A DNA stretch of 22,187 nt from JBBQSN01 sp038213835 (GTDB lineage Bacteria > Actinomycetota > Actinomycetes > Actinomycetales > CAWJMD01), in the NCBI GenBank assembly GCA_038213835.1, contig JBBQSN010000046.1:1-22187 (forward strand). Direction: 5' to 3'. Both the position numbers and the translations under genes were made by a program. Every line of letters starts with the position of its first letter. The stretch's first letter is position 1. Of the stretch, positions 1 through 6,340 are shown one piece after another. The notes beneath the pieces are model-generated. The model did not search any database. It saw nothing but the letters and a program-made list of their open reading frames with translations, and was not told the origin of the DNA.

Positions 1-72
1 CGATCCGCGGCGCTCAACGCCACCGGACGCGACTTCGTCCTCGCCATCATGAACTCGCTTCTGGCGGGCTGA
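1..72 (+). CDS. 3' end of an unrecognised protein (partial)
   Basis: An open frame enters from the left edge in frame 1 and stops with TGA at 70-72. Only the last 23 residues are visible, ending in LAIMNSLLAG. The fragment is too short to assign to a family. It is convergent with the ERCC4 gene, whose stop lies 64 bases further on. Confidence 0.5.
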   Translation, partial: RSAALNATGRDFVLAIMNSLLAG

Positions 73-136
73 AGGGGAAGGAACCCGCCAGAGCCAGCAC
101 ACCGCAAGTACACCGCTGATTGGCGACGACACGCCA

Positions 137-1141
137 CTAGGACCTGCGGTCGGCCCCCTCCTCGGTCGCCGGATCAGCGTGTGCCCGGTGCCAGGCCCGC
201 ATGATCTCCGGGCGCAGGCGTCCTCGGTCGGCGACGGTCAGTCCCGATCCGCGGGCCCAGGCTCGGACCTCGCGGGGCGAGGGCGTAGGAGGAGCGCCGC
301 CGCGCGCTGCGTCGTCGTCGACCACGCCGATGCGGGTCAGCGCGGGGCGCTCGGCCTCGGCCCAGGCGTGGGCAGCGGCGAGGTACCGGTAGGTCCACTC
401 CTCGGCCAGCTTGCGGCTCTCGCAGAACACGATGGGCACGCTCGGCCACCGAACCTGCAGCTCGGCCAACCCGTCGGCCACCAGGGCCGGGCGGACCCGC
501 TCGAGGGTGAAGACCTGCGAGTACCGGTCCTCGACCACCACCGCCGCGCGGGGCAGGGTGGCCAGCTCGGCCAGCGCGTACCGCAGACGGCCACCGGTCA
601 GGCTCGAGACCAGGTCCGGCAGCGACTTGCGCTCCACCGAGGCGACCACCACCCCGGAGTGGATGACGGCGTAGTCCCCGCACGCCAGCCCGCGTCGCAC
701 GGTGCGGACCTGCTGCCCGGTGAACGTGTACGGGTAGCGCTCGTGGGAGTCGACCACGATCTCCAGCTCGACGATGCCCGCCGCGCGCGCTGTGGGCAGC
801 CGCACGTCGGGACGGGCCTGCTTGCGGGTGCGCGGCGACTGCCAGAACACCACCTCGCGCCCCCGGGCGCGGGTGAACACGATCTGGGAGCGCTGCTCGC
901 GGCCGCGGTCGGCGATGACGTCGATCGCGGCGCCCCGACGCGAGCAGGCCCGCAGCCTGACCCGCTCGACCAGGTCCGGCTCAGCGGGCCACTCCGCCAC
1001 GTCCACCGGGTGGCAGTACAACGCGCTGGTCCTGGGCCAGGTGCTCTTGGTCCGGAACACCAGCCCGCCCCCCAGCGGCACCCGCAGCAGGTAGGGCAGG
1101 GAGCTGTCCGGATCGGGGTTCCGGGCGATCAACAGCTCCAC
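137..1141 (-). CDS. ERCC4-domain nuclease with C-terminal Lsr2-like DNA-binding domain
   Basis: A 334-residue protein starting at GTG (1139-1141). Residues about 123-260 form an XPF/ERCC4-type nuclease domain: VVDSHER (D131, E134), GDY (155-157) and the hallmark ERKSLPD (170-176), which fits the ERKxxxD metal-binding signature. This family cuts DNA at branched or flap structures. Residues about 287-321 resemble the Lsr2 C-terminal domain (PSPREVRAWARGSGL, then DRGRL with the RGR at 306-308 that inserts in the minor groove of AT-rich DNA). The N-terminal 120 residues are not recognised. No helicase domain or helix-hairpin-helix is present, unlike eukaryotic XPF. The sequence shows an intact nuclease motif and a probable AT-seeking module; a role in repair or in handling foreign DNA is inference. 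No partner gene is adjacent. Confidence 0.85.
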   Translation of the reverse strand: MELLIARNPDPDSSLPYLLRVPLGGGLVFRTKSTWPRTSALYCHPVDVAEWPAEPDLVERVRLRACSRRGAAIDVIADRGREQRSQIVFTRARGREVVFWQSPRTRKQARPDVRLPTARAAGIVELEIVVDSHERYPYTFTGQQVRTVRRGLACGDYAVIHSGVVVASVERKSLPDLVSSLTGGRLRYALAELATLPRAAVVVEDRYSQVFTLERVRPALVADGLAELQVRWPSVPIVFCESRKLAEEWTYRYLAAAHAWAEAERPALTRIGVVDDDAARGGAPPTPSPREVRAWARGSGLTVADRGRLRPEIMRAWHRAHADPATEEGADRRS

Positions 1142-1312
1142 CCGACCCAGTGTGCCCCAGAGGTGCTCGCGCTCACTGTGGCTCGCGGGCCATCGACGTC
1201 GCCCGAGCGCCGGCGTCCCCCTCGATGCCCGACGAACCCGATGACCACCGCTGGGTCCTTCATCAGATCCGCCTGCGTCACGAAGGTGGCGGGCGGAGCA
1301 CCACGGGGTCGC

Positions 1313-1774
1313 TCAGAAGGTGGTGAGGACGTGCTCGTCCAGGAGTCGTCGGGCGCTGTCGACCAGTGACGTAGCGATGCTGAGGGCACGTTCGGCCTCA
1401 GCGGTCTGCGCGGAGTCCTCAGGACCGGTGGGGTAGTCCAGCTCGTTGCGTCGGCGTCGTAGTCGCCCGAAGCCGTCGAACACTCCCTTGAACTGCGCTG
1501 CCAGGGCCTGCTCGATCGCGAGGTGCCCGCCCTGCGCGGTGGCCCGCAGGTTCTGCTCGGCCAGCAGCGCCATGCCGGCGTGCTTGGCTGCGTCGTAGGC
1601 GACGACGTACGCGGTCACGGGGTCGCTGGCGAGCAACGACCGCGCAGACTCCAGCTGCTGTCCGGCCCGGGTCATGAGCCCCTCGACACCGGCATCGGCG
1701 CCCTGCAGCCGGCTGAGCCTGCCGCTGGCGATCAGTTCCTGCACGACGTGGGCACCGGGTGACCAGGGGCTCAC
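1313..1774 (-). CDS. HEPN-domain protein, probable toxin of a HEPN/nucleotidyltransferase module
   Basis: A 153-residue, largely helical protein. It begins at GTG (1772-1774), and the GTGA overlaps the stop of the upstream nucleotidyltransferase gene, so the two are translationally coupled. The pattern AYVVAYDAAKHAG (about 55-67), a central helix, then RRRRNELDYP (106-115) matches SAV_6107-like HEPN proteins, which pair with minimal nucleotidyltransferases. HEPN toxins are usually RNases with an RxxxxH motif. Here the equivalent position reads RRRRNELDYP without the histidine, so RNase activity is not assured. In related pairs the nucleotidyltransferase neutralises the HEPN partner by AMP transfer. 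Function as a toxin is inference from family and operon order. Confidence 0.75.
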   Translation of the reverse strand: MSPWSPGAHVVQELIASGRLSRLQGADAGVEGLMTRAGQQLESARSLLASDPVTAYVVAYDAAKHAGMALLAEQNLRATAQGGHLAIEQALAAQFKGVFDGFGRLRRRRNELDYPTGPEDSAQTAEAERALSIATSLVDSARRLLDEHVLTTF

Positions 1775-2355
1775 GCGGCATCACCGCCCAGGACGACCAG
1801 TGCGTCCTGCTTCGCCGTGAGGACCAGCGGGTCGGAGCCCTGCTGCCAGGCAGTTCTCGAGCGGACTGTGGTGTTCACCGGCAGGCCCAGACGTGCCTCG
1901 GCGCGCTCCGCGGCGGCGTACACAGCGTCTCGGTCGGGCGAGCCGATCACCATCACGTCCACATCGGCCGGCTCTCTGCCGAGCTCGCCGGCATGACGGC
2001 GCGCCCAGGAGCCGTAGATGACGACCTGGCCCGCTTCCGCGATGTCGGCGAACTCTTCGGCGATCACGACCTGGGGCCCGAACGTCACCATCAGGATCTC
2101 GGTGAGCGGGCGCGCGACCCGCGAGGACGTGTCGGCTCGCAACAGCCTGTTGCGGCCCTCGAAACGGTCGCGGACCAATCCCGCGCGCACCAGGCGCTCC
2201 ACCTCGGCGTGCAGAGCGCCGGGGCTGGTGTCGAGCCGACGTGCCAGATCGGACAGTGTGACCTCGCTGCCCGGTCTCAGGTACAGCCAGGTCAGCAGCT
2301 CGGCCTGGCGTTGAGAGCGGAAGATCGGCAGCAGCGCCGGACCACTCGTTCGCAT
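1771..2355 (-). CDS. MNT-type nucleotidyltransferase with N-terminal winged helix, probable antitoxin and autorepressor
   Basis: I start this 194-residue protein at ATG 2355, not at upstream starts, because homology with the second copy at 3223 begins at this MRT(S/R) start and the operator-like repeat lies directly upstream. Residues about 12-75 are an ArsR-like winged helix (LTWLYLRPGSEVTLSDLARR, then SPGALHAEVERLVRAGLV). Residues about 108-190 are a minimal nucleotidyltransferase domain with the catalytic GSW (115-117) and DVDVMV (D131, D133), fitting GSx(n)DxD. This family transfers AMP to a HEPN partner, and the next gene is that partner, with its GTG overlapping this stop. The fused DNA-binding domain suggests it also represses its own operon. 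All catalytic residues are present, unlike in the copy at 2852-3223. Confidence 0.8.
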   Translation of the reverse strand: MRTSGPALLPIFRSQRQAELLTWLYLRPGSEVTLSDLARRLDTSPGALHAEVERLVRAGLVRDRFEGRNRLLRADTSSRVARPLTEILMVTFGPQVVIAEEFADIAEAGQVVIYGSWARRHAGELGREPADVDVMVIGSPDRDAVYAAAERAEARLGLPVNTTVRSRTAWQQGSDPLVLTAKQDALVVLGGDAA

Positions 2356-2384
2356 CACCCAAAGATACGTTCGATAATGCGAAT
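2348..2384 (-). promoter_or_regulatory. operator-like inverted repeat overlapping the MNT start codon, with possible leaderless promoter
   Basis: GTTCGCAT (2348-2355) is mirrored by ATGCGAAT (2377-2384), separated by 21 bases, with another TTCG half-site at 2370-2373. The left arm contains the ATG of the gene. On the minus strand TATCTT lies six bases before that ATG, a spacing that suits a -10 element of a leaderless transcript. There is no Shine-Dalgarno sequence in front of this ATG. The same arrangement recurs at 3216-3254, which supports function. Binding by the winged helix of the gene product is inference. Confidence 0.55.
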
Positions 2385-2433
2385 GTCCAGACCTTCTCGC
2401 CGCGGGCGCCACCCCGCAACCAGGCACGAGGCG

Positions 2434-2452
2434 TTCTACCCGAACTTCTACC
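2434..2452 (+). repeat. arm-like direct repeat, left copy
   Basis: The 19-mer TTCTACCCGAACTTCTACC holds two TTCTACC units and recurs at 2685-2703 with one mismatch (TTCTGCC in the first unit). The two copies flank the tRNA fragment at 2584-2627 in the same orientation. Short direct repeats around a tRNA core are typical of arm-type binding sites of tyrosine integrases. Confidence 0.5.
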
Positions 2453-2583
2453 GAACCGGCCGACACCACCCGGCACGCGACCTCGACAGCCGACACTCGA
2501 CCTGCAACGCACGCGCCCCTGACCTGCACGAACGCGGTCTATCGAGGTTCAGCTGACACAGCGCGGCACGCGACCGGAGCGAT

Positions 2584-2627
2584 TCCTAAACCCTGTGTCG
2601 GAGGTTCGAGTCCTCTCGGGGGCACCA
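2584..2627 (+). other. 3' fragment of tRNA-Arg(CCU), probable integration attachment site
   Basis: The sequence reads as a tRNA from the anticodon loop to the CCA end: TCCTAA with anticodon CCT (2585-2587), the anticodon stem 3' strand ACCCT, a T arm GGAGG-TTCGAGT-CCTCT (one G-T pair), the acceptor strand CGGGGGC, and ACCA ending at 2627. The 5' half is missing: the bases before the anticodon do not pair with ACCCT and no GCCCCCG strand lies upstream. A tRNA 3' end cut near the anticodon is the classic duplicated core left by integrative elements. It cannot encode a working tRNA. Confidence 0.8.
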
Positions 2628-2684
2628 CGTGGCCGCAGGTCAGCGCCATGTCGTGCCGGATGGTGTCGCTCTGTCCGGCCCGAC

Positions 2685-2703
2685 TTCTGCCCGAACTTCT
2701 ACC
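2685..2703 (+). repeat. arm-like direct repeat, right copy
   Basis: TTCTGCCCGAACTTCTACC matches the 19-mer at 2434-2452 with a single difference. It lies 57 bases downstream of the tRNA fragment, while the left copy lies 131 bases upstream of it. Confidence 0.5.
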
Positions 2704-2851
2704 CTCGACCGCGCTCGAGCCAGCGCTGGCGCTACTTCTGGGCTTGAGCAGGGGGGCGTCGATGGGCGCCCCGGCACGCGCTGACACGTTCCGGTACCGC
2801 GACCCAGGGTCACCTGGGCTGCTGCCACGTTCTGTCGCCACCATTGATCGG

Positions 2852-3223
2852 TCAGCGAGCAGCAGCAGGCGGACGCGAGCCGTGGATGACGACCTGGTCC
2901 GCCCCCGCGGTGTCGCAGAACTCTTCGGCGACCACCATCTCGGGCCCGAAGGTCACCATCAAGATCTCGGTCGGAGGGCGCGCGATCCGCGACGACGTAT
3001 CGGCTCGCAGCAGCCGGTTCGGGCCTTCGAAACGGTCGCTGACGAGCCCCGCGCTGACGAGTCGCTCCACCTCGGCGTGCAGTGCACCGGGGCTGACGCC
3101 GAGCCGAAAGGCCAGGTCCGACAAGGTGACCTCGCTGCCCGGTCGCAGGTACAACCAGGTCAGCAGCGCAGCCTGGCGTTCAGAGCGGAAGATCGGCAAC
3201 AGTGCCGGCGCCCTCGTTCGCAT
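2852..3223 (-). pseudogene. truncated second copy of the winged-helix nucleotidyltransferase (DNA-binding part only)
   Basis: The 123-residue frame from ATG 3223 is closely similar to residues 1-116 of the protein at 1771-2355, including LLTWLYLRPGSEVTLSDLA and SPGALHAEVERLV. Similarity stops exactly after the GS of the catalytic GSW motif. The frame then continues with seven unrelated residues and a TGA. The DxD acids and the rest of the nucleotidyltransferase domain are gone, and no HEPN gene follows. Enzyme activity is impossible, but the winged helix and the operator-like repeat upstream are intact, so it could still be expressed as a small DNA-binding protein. I call it a pseudogene with that reservation. 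Confidence 0.7.
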
Positions 3224-3254
3224 CAACCAAAGATTCGTTCGGATGATGCGAACG
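2876..3254 (-). repeat. diverged duplicate of the block 2009-2384
   Basis: DNA similarity to 2009-2384 is high along the whole block, from GAGCCGT(A/G)GATGACGACC on the left to the operator arms on the right. The two blocks have the same orientation and sit on either side of the tRNA fragment. Outside these limits similarity falls away quickly. Confidence 0.7.
3216..3254 (-). promoter_or_regulatory. operator-like inverted repeat upstream of the truncated copy
   Basis: GTTCGCAT (3216-3223) is mirrored by ATGCGAAC (3246-3253) with a 22-base spacer. A second nested pair, CGTTCG (3236-3241) and CGAACG (3249-3254), lies in the right part. The arms are at least as well kept here as at 2348-2384, although the gene behind them is truncated. 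Confidence 0.55.
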
Positions 3255-3368
3255 TCCAGCTTGTGGCCGGGCGCGCAACCCCGAAGGACGAGTCGTTCTG
3301 CGTCGATGACGTGCAGCGGGCTGACCCAGGCGCCGAGTTGGATCTCCTCGTCGATGACCGGCGGGGCG

Positions 3369-3923
3369 TCAGGCTGCCGACGACAAGGTCTGCTCCGAAG
3401 GACCGGACAGCTGGCGCAGCGGCCGGCTGCCGGACCACGCGAGGGCGAGCACGCCCGCGACGACGACCACGTCCCCGATGCTGAAGGTGTTGGCCAGCGG
3501 CATCGGGGCGGGCCAGGCGAAGACGTCCCCCAGCCACGGCAGCACGGGGTCCGGCAGCACGGCCGAGTTGAGGAAGGCGACGTCCGGCTCGAACCCGGCG
3601 GCGGCCGTGGCGTCGGCCGAGGACGGCAGCACGCCGCCGTTGAGGAGGATCGTCACCCCGTTGGACGCCGCTCCGGCCGAGAGCAGCCACAGCGCCCGGG
3701 ACGCGCGATTGGCCCATAGGAAGGTCGCCGCCAGCGCGTAGCTGGCGAGGTGGAGCACCGGGGCCAGCGCCGCCGCCACGCCGACCTCGATGACCAGGAC
3801 CTGGAGCGCCAGCGCGACCCAGGCCAGCGGGCCGGCTCGCCAGTCCCGCAGCAGGGCACCCGGAGCCCGGAGACCGGCCAGCGGCGACAGGAGCGCGAGC
3901 AGCGCGGCGGCGACGACGAGCAC
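3369..3923 (-). CDS. DUF5317 family integral membrane protein
   Basis: A 184-residue protein starting at GTG (3921-3923), directly after the TAA of the GGDEF-EAL gene with no gap, so it is very likely co-transcribed and translationally coupled. It has about five hydrophobic segments: residues 2-18, 34-53, 56-70, 77-92 and 147-163. The motif NGGVLPSSADA (about 95-105) and the late block LANTFSIGDVVVVAG match the actinobacterial DUF5317 family. The biochemical role of that family is unknown. Its linkage to a c-di-GMP enzyme suggests a membrane or envelope role, which is inference. It ends before the intergenic stretch that follows the truncated nucleotidyltransferase. Confidence 0.8.
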   Translation of the reverse strand: MLVVAAALLALLSPLAGLRAPGALLRDWRAGPLAWVALALQVLVIEVGVAAALAPVLHLASYALAATFLWANRASRALWLLSAGAASNGVTILLNGGVLPSSADATAAAGFEPDVAFLNSAVLPDPVLPWLGDVFAWPAPMPLANTFSIGDVVVVAGVLALAWSGSRPLRQLSGPSEQTLSSAA

Positions 3924-5987
3924 TTAGCCCACCTGCTGCGGCCGGGGCGACTTGCTCCCGACGGCCTCGGCCCGGAGCCGCTCGAGGATGCGGGTGCCGT
4001 CGACGGGACGGCCGTGGTGCCAGCCTTGCGCGACGTCGCAGCCGAGGGCGAGCAGGGCCTGGCTCGTGTCCGCGTCCTCGACGCCCTCAGCGACCACGCG
4101 CAGCCCCAGGTCGCGGGCGAGGGCGACCGTCGAGCGGACGATGATGTAGTCGTTGGGTCGGTGGGCCATGTCCACGACGAACGAGCGGTCCACCTTGAGC
4201 TCGTCGACCTCCAGCCGCTTGAGGTAGCTGAGCGAGGCGTGCCCGGTGCCGTAGTCGTCGACGGCGATGCCGACGCCGAGGCGGCGCAGCTCGCGGACGA
4301 CCATGTCGACCCGCACGGGGTCGGACAGGATGCCGGTCTCGGTGACCTCGAGCACGAGCTGGGACGCGGGCACGCCGTGGCGCTCGAGCGTGGCGCCCAC
4401 CAGCTGCGGCAGGGCCAGGTCGGACAGCTGCCGGGCGGCGACGTTGACGGCCAGCCGCACGACGTGGCCGTCGGCGGTCCAGCGTGCGAGCTCGGCGAGA
4501 CCCACGTCGAGGACGAAGGCGGTGAGGCGGGAGATCATCCCTGCGTTCTCGGCGAGCGGGACGAACACGTCGGGGGCGACCTCGCCACGCTCGGGGTGGT
4601 TCCACCGGACCAGGGCCTCGACACCGACGACCTTGCCGTCCCAGATCCGGACCTGGGGCTGGAACGCGACGCCGAGCTTCTCCTCGTCGAGGGCGACCCG
4701 CAGGTCGTTGATGAGCTGCAGGCGGTCGACGGAGTTGACGTCGAGCTCGGGGACGTAGGTCGATGAGCGGCCCCGCTCGCTCTTGGCGTCGTACAGTGCG
4801 ACGTCGGCGTTCTTCATCAGCTCCGACGGGGTGAGGCCGTGGGCCGGCGCGGCCGCGATGCCGGCGCTGGCCCGGACCAGCAGCCGCAGGTCGCCGACGA
4901 GGACCGCCTCGTCGAAGGACTCCATCAGCGAGCGGGCGACCTCCTCGGCCCGGCTGAGCGGTCCGGGGACGACGACGGCGAACTCGTCGCCGCCCAGGCG
5001 CGCCACCTGGCCCCGGTCGCCGACGACGGCGCTGAGCCGGTTCGCGACCTGGCACAGCAGCTCGTCGCCGACGGGGTGGCCGAGGGTGTCGTTGACGTCC
5101 TTGAAGTGGTCGAGGTCGATGAGCACCAGGCCCGGGCCGGCCGTGCCGTCCTCGGCCGCGTGGTCCAGACCCCGCTGGAGGCGCTGGCGCAGCAGCTCGC
5201 GGTTGCCGAGTCCGGTGAGGGAGTCGTGCAGCGCCTCCTGCTCCCGGCGCATCGCCTGCGCGGCGCTCAGCTGGAGCGCGAGCACCGGCACCGCGATGAG
5301 GGCGACGAACTCCGGGCCGAGGGAGAGGCTGACCGCGGTCAGCGGGGCGATGGCGACGAGGACGCCCTGGGTGGTGAGGGAGAAGCGCAGGTCGGACAGG
5401 GCCATCCGGAGGAACGGCTGACGGGTCCACAGCGCCATCGCGGCGGCGACGAGCCCGTGGTTCACCACCACGAAGACGGCCCCGGCCAGGAGCAGGGGCA
5501 GCACGTGGCCCCGCTCGAACTCGCTCCCGGGCCCGGTCACCGGCTGGCCCGCGAGGAGGGCGAAGCACGTCCGGGCGGCCAGCAGGGACAGGACGTACTG
5601 GCCGACGTTGAACACGGCCTTGCGCACCCCGCGACGGCCCAGGCAGTCGTCGACCAGCGAGGCGATCATCACCATCACGATCGCCAGCGCCGGGCCCCCG
5701 ACCGCGAGGACGGGCAGCACGAAGGCGATGGACAGGGTGATGTAGTCGACGTCGTCGCCACGGGAGATCGCGATCGGCCGAAGCTCTCCCGTCACGACGA
5801 AGACGGCCAGCAGCACGAATGACACCACGTGTCCCTGCAGTGGGGACAGCCAGCCCTGGCCGGCCAGCACAACAGCGCCCGCCACCGCACCCGCGACGGT
5901 GACCGTCAGGATGTAGGCGTCGAGCCTGCTCGGTCGAACCGGGCGACGGAGCAGCCCGGCTCGACCTCGCGATGGGACTACGACCAC
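3924..5987 (-). CDS. membrane-bound GGDEF-EAL c-di-GMP synthase/phosphodiesterase
   Basis: A 687-residue protein. Residues about 23-245 form a block of six to eight transmembrane helices, a probable sensor without a named domain. A GGDEF domain follows (about 252-412) with an intact active site RLGGDEF (GGDEF 332-336). An EAL domain follows (about 420-675) with EAL at 457-459, NVAARQL, LEVTETG, DDYGTG (577-582), LKVD, AEGVED and AQGWHHG. Both active sites look complete, so it could make and degrade c-di-GMP. The inhibitory RxxD site normally five residues before GGDEF is absent (GDRG instead). I choose GTG 5987 because AGGGAAG lies just upstream; it overlaps the end of the small peptide gene by ten bases, implying coupled translation. 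Confidence 0.92.
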   Translation of the reverse strand: MVVVPSRGRAGLLRRPVRPSRLDAYILTVTVAGAVAGAVVLAGQGWLSPLQGHVVSFVLLAVFVVTGELRPIAISRGDDVDYITLSIAFVLPVLAVGGPALAIVMVMIASLVDDCLGRRGVRKAVFNVGQYVLSLLAARTCFALLAGQPVTGPGSEFERGHVLPLLLAGAVFVVVNHGLVAAAMALWTRQPFLRMALSDLRFSLTTQGVLVAIAPLTAVSLSLGPEFVALIAVPVLALQLSAAQAMRREQEALHDSLTGLGNRELLRQRLQRGLDHAAEDGTAGPGLVLIDLDHFKDVNDTLGHPVGDELLCQVANRLSAVVGDRGQVARLGGDEFAVVVPGPLSRAEEVARSLMESFDEAVLVGDLRLLVRASAGIAAAPAHGLTPSELMKNADVALYDAKSERGRSSTYVPELDVNSVDRLQLINDLRVALDEEKLGVAFQPQVRIWDGKVVGVEALVRWNHPERGEVAPDVFVPLAENAGMISRLTAFVLDVGLAELARWTADGHVVRLAVNVAARQLSDLALPQLVGATLERHGVPASQLVLEVTETGILSDPVRVDMVVRELRRLGVGIAVDDYGTGHASLSYLKRLEVDELKVDRSFVVDMAHRPNDYIIVRSTVALARDLGLRVVAEGVEDADTSQALLALGCDVAQGWHHGRPVDGTRILERLRAEAVGSKSPRPQQVG

Positions 5988-6088
5988 TTCTTCCCTGCAC
6001 CGACGACCGCGACGATCGTCAGGATCGTCCCGGTGGTTGCGGCGAGCTTGACGTAGGCCTCGGCCTTGGCGTTCGTGAGCTTCTTCAC
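5978..6088 (-). CDS. 36-residue membrane peptide upstream of the GGDEF-EAL gene
   Basis: This short gene starts at GTG (6086-6088) with GGGAG about six bases upstream. It encodes a basic N-terminus (KKLTNAKAEAYVKL), a hydrophobic stretch of about 14 residues (TTGTILTIVAVVGAG) and the tail KKWS. Its stop overlaps the GTG of the GGDEF-EAL gene by ten bases. The good ribosome site, overlap and membrane-peptide layout support a real gene. It may be a small regulator of the neighbouring membrane enzyme or a translational coupler; both are inference. I do not recognise a named family. Confidence 0.6.
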   Translation of the reverse strand: MKKLTNAKAEAYVKLAATTGTILTIVAVVGAGKKWS

Positions 6089-6145
6089 TGCGGTCTCCCT
6101 ACGGTTCGGGGGCCTGCCGCGGGCGACGACCACCCGGGCCGCCAG

Positions 6146-6161
6146 GACACCGCACGGTGTC
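6146..6161. promoter_or_regulatory. short palindrome upstream of the small peptide/c-di-GMP operon
   Basis: GACACCG-CA-CGGTGTC has perfect 7-base arms around two central bases. It lies 57 bases upstream of the small peptide start and is the best dyad in the 239-base gap between this operon and the Lrp gene. It could be a repressor site. No regulator is assigned. Confidence 0.35.
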
Positions 6162-6275
6162 GTTGACGCCCCGGTTGGATGCGCGTTGCCATGCCCTGCT
6201 TGTGCGACCGCCAGGCGACGGTCGAGATCGCCATCGACAGCTCGGGGCCGGACCTTGAGCCGCCCAGGCGGGGAA

Positions 6276-6291
6276 ATCGCGCCCACGCGAT
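6276..6291 (-). terminator. possible weak hairpin downstream of the Lrp-type regulator
   Basis: ATCGCG-CCCA-CGCGAT forms a 6-bp stem with a 4-base loop, 37 bases past the regulator's stop. No U tract follows, which is usual in GC-rich actinobacteria. Confidence 0.25.
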
Positions 6292-6300
6292 GATGTCGCC

Positions 6301-6340
6301 GAGAACGTCACGGGACGTCACGGGACGTCACGGGACGTCA
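6301..6340. repeat. 10-bp tandem repeat across the end of the Lrp-type gene
   Basis: CGGGACGTCA is repeated exactly three times (6311-6340), preceded by a partial unit ending in ACGTCA. The stop codon of the regulator gene (6328-6330) lies inside the array. Confidence 0.75.

Larger units (their letters stand above)
2385..2851. other. non-coding interval holding the attachment-site region
   Basis: I see no convincing gene in these 467 bases. They hold the 19-bp repeat pair, the tRNA fragment, and a 12-bp direct repeat CGGCACGCGACC at 2471-2482 and 2564-2575. No integrase gene lies here or elsewhere in the window. Confidence 0.5.

Noticed and set aside
1129..1389. Minus frame containing TFVTQADLMKDPAVVIGFVG
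   Set aside because: It overlaps the ends of two better supported genes, has skewed composition and matches no family. The 171-base gap is left without a gene.
3255..3368. Open minus frame continuing upstream of the truncated nucleotidyltransferase (PPVIDEEIQLGAWVSPLHVI)
   Set aside because: It reads like protein but has no usable start and would run through the operator-like repeats. It may be a scrap of another gene; too little is left to name it.
6301..6340. Short repeats that might suggest a CRISPR array
   Set aside because: The units are 10 bases long and directly adjacent with no spacers, and no cas genes are present.
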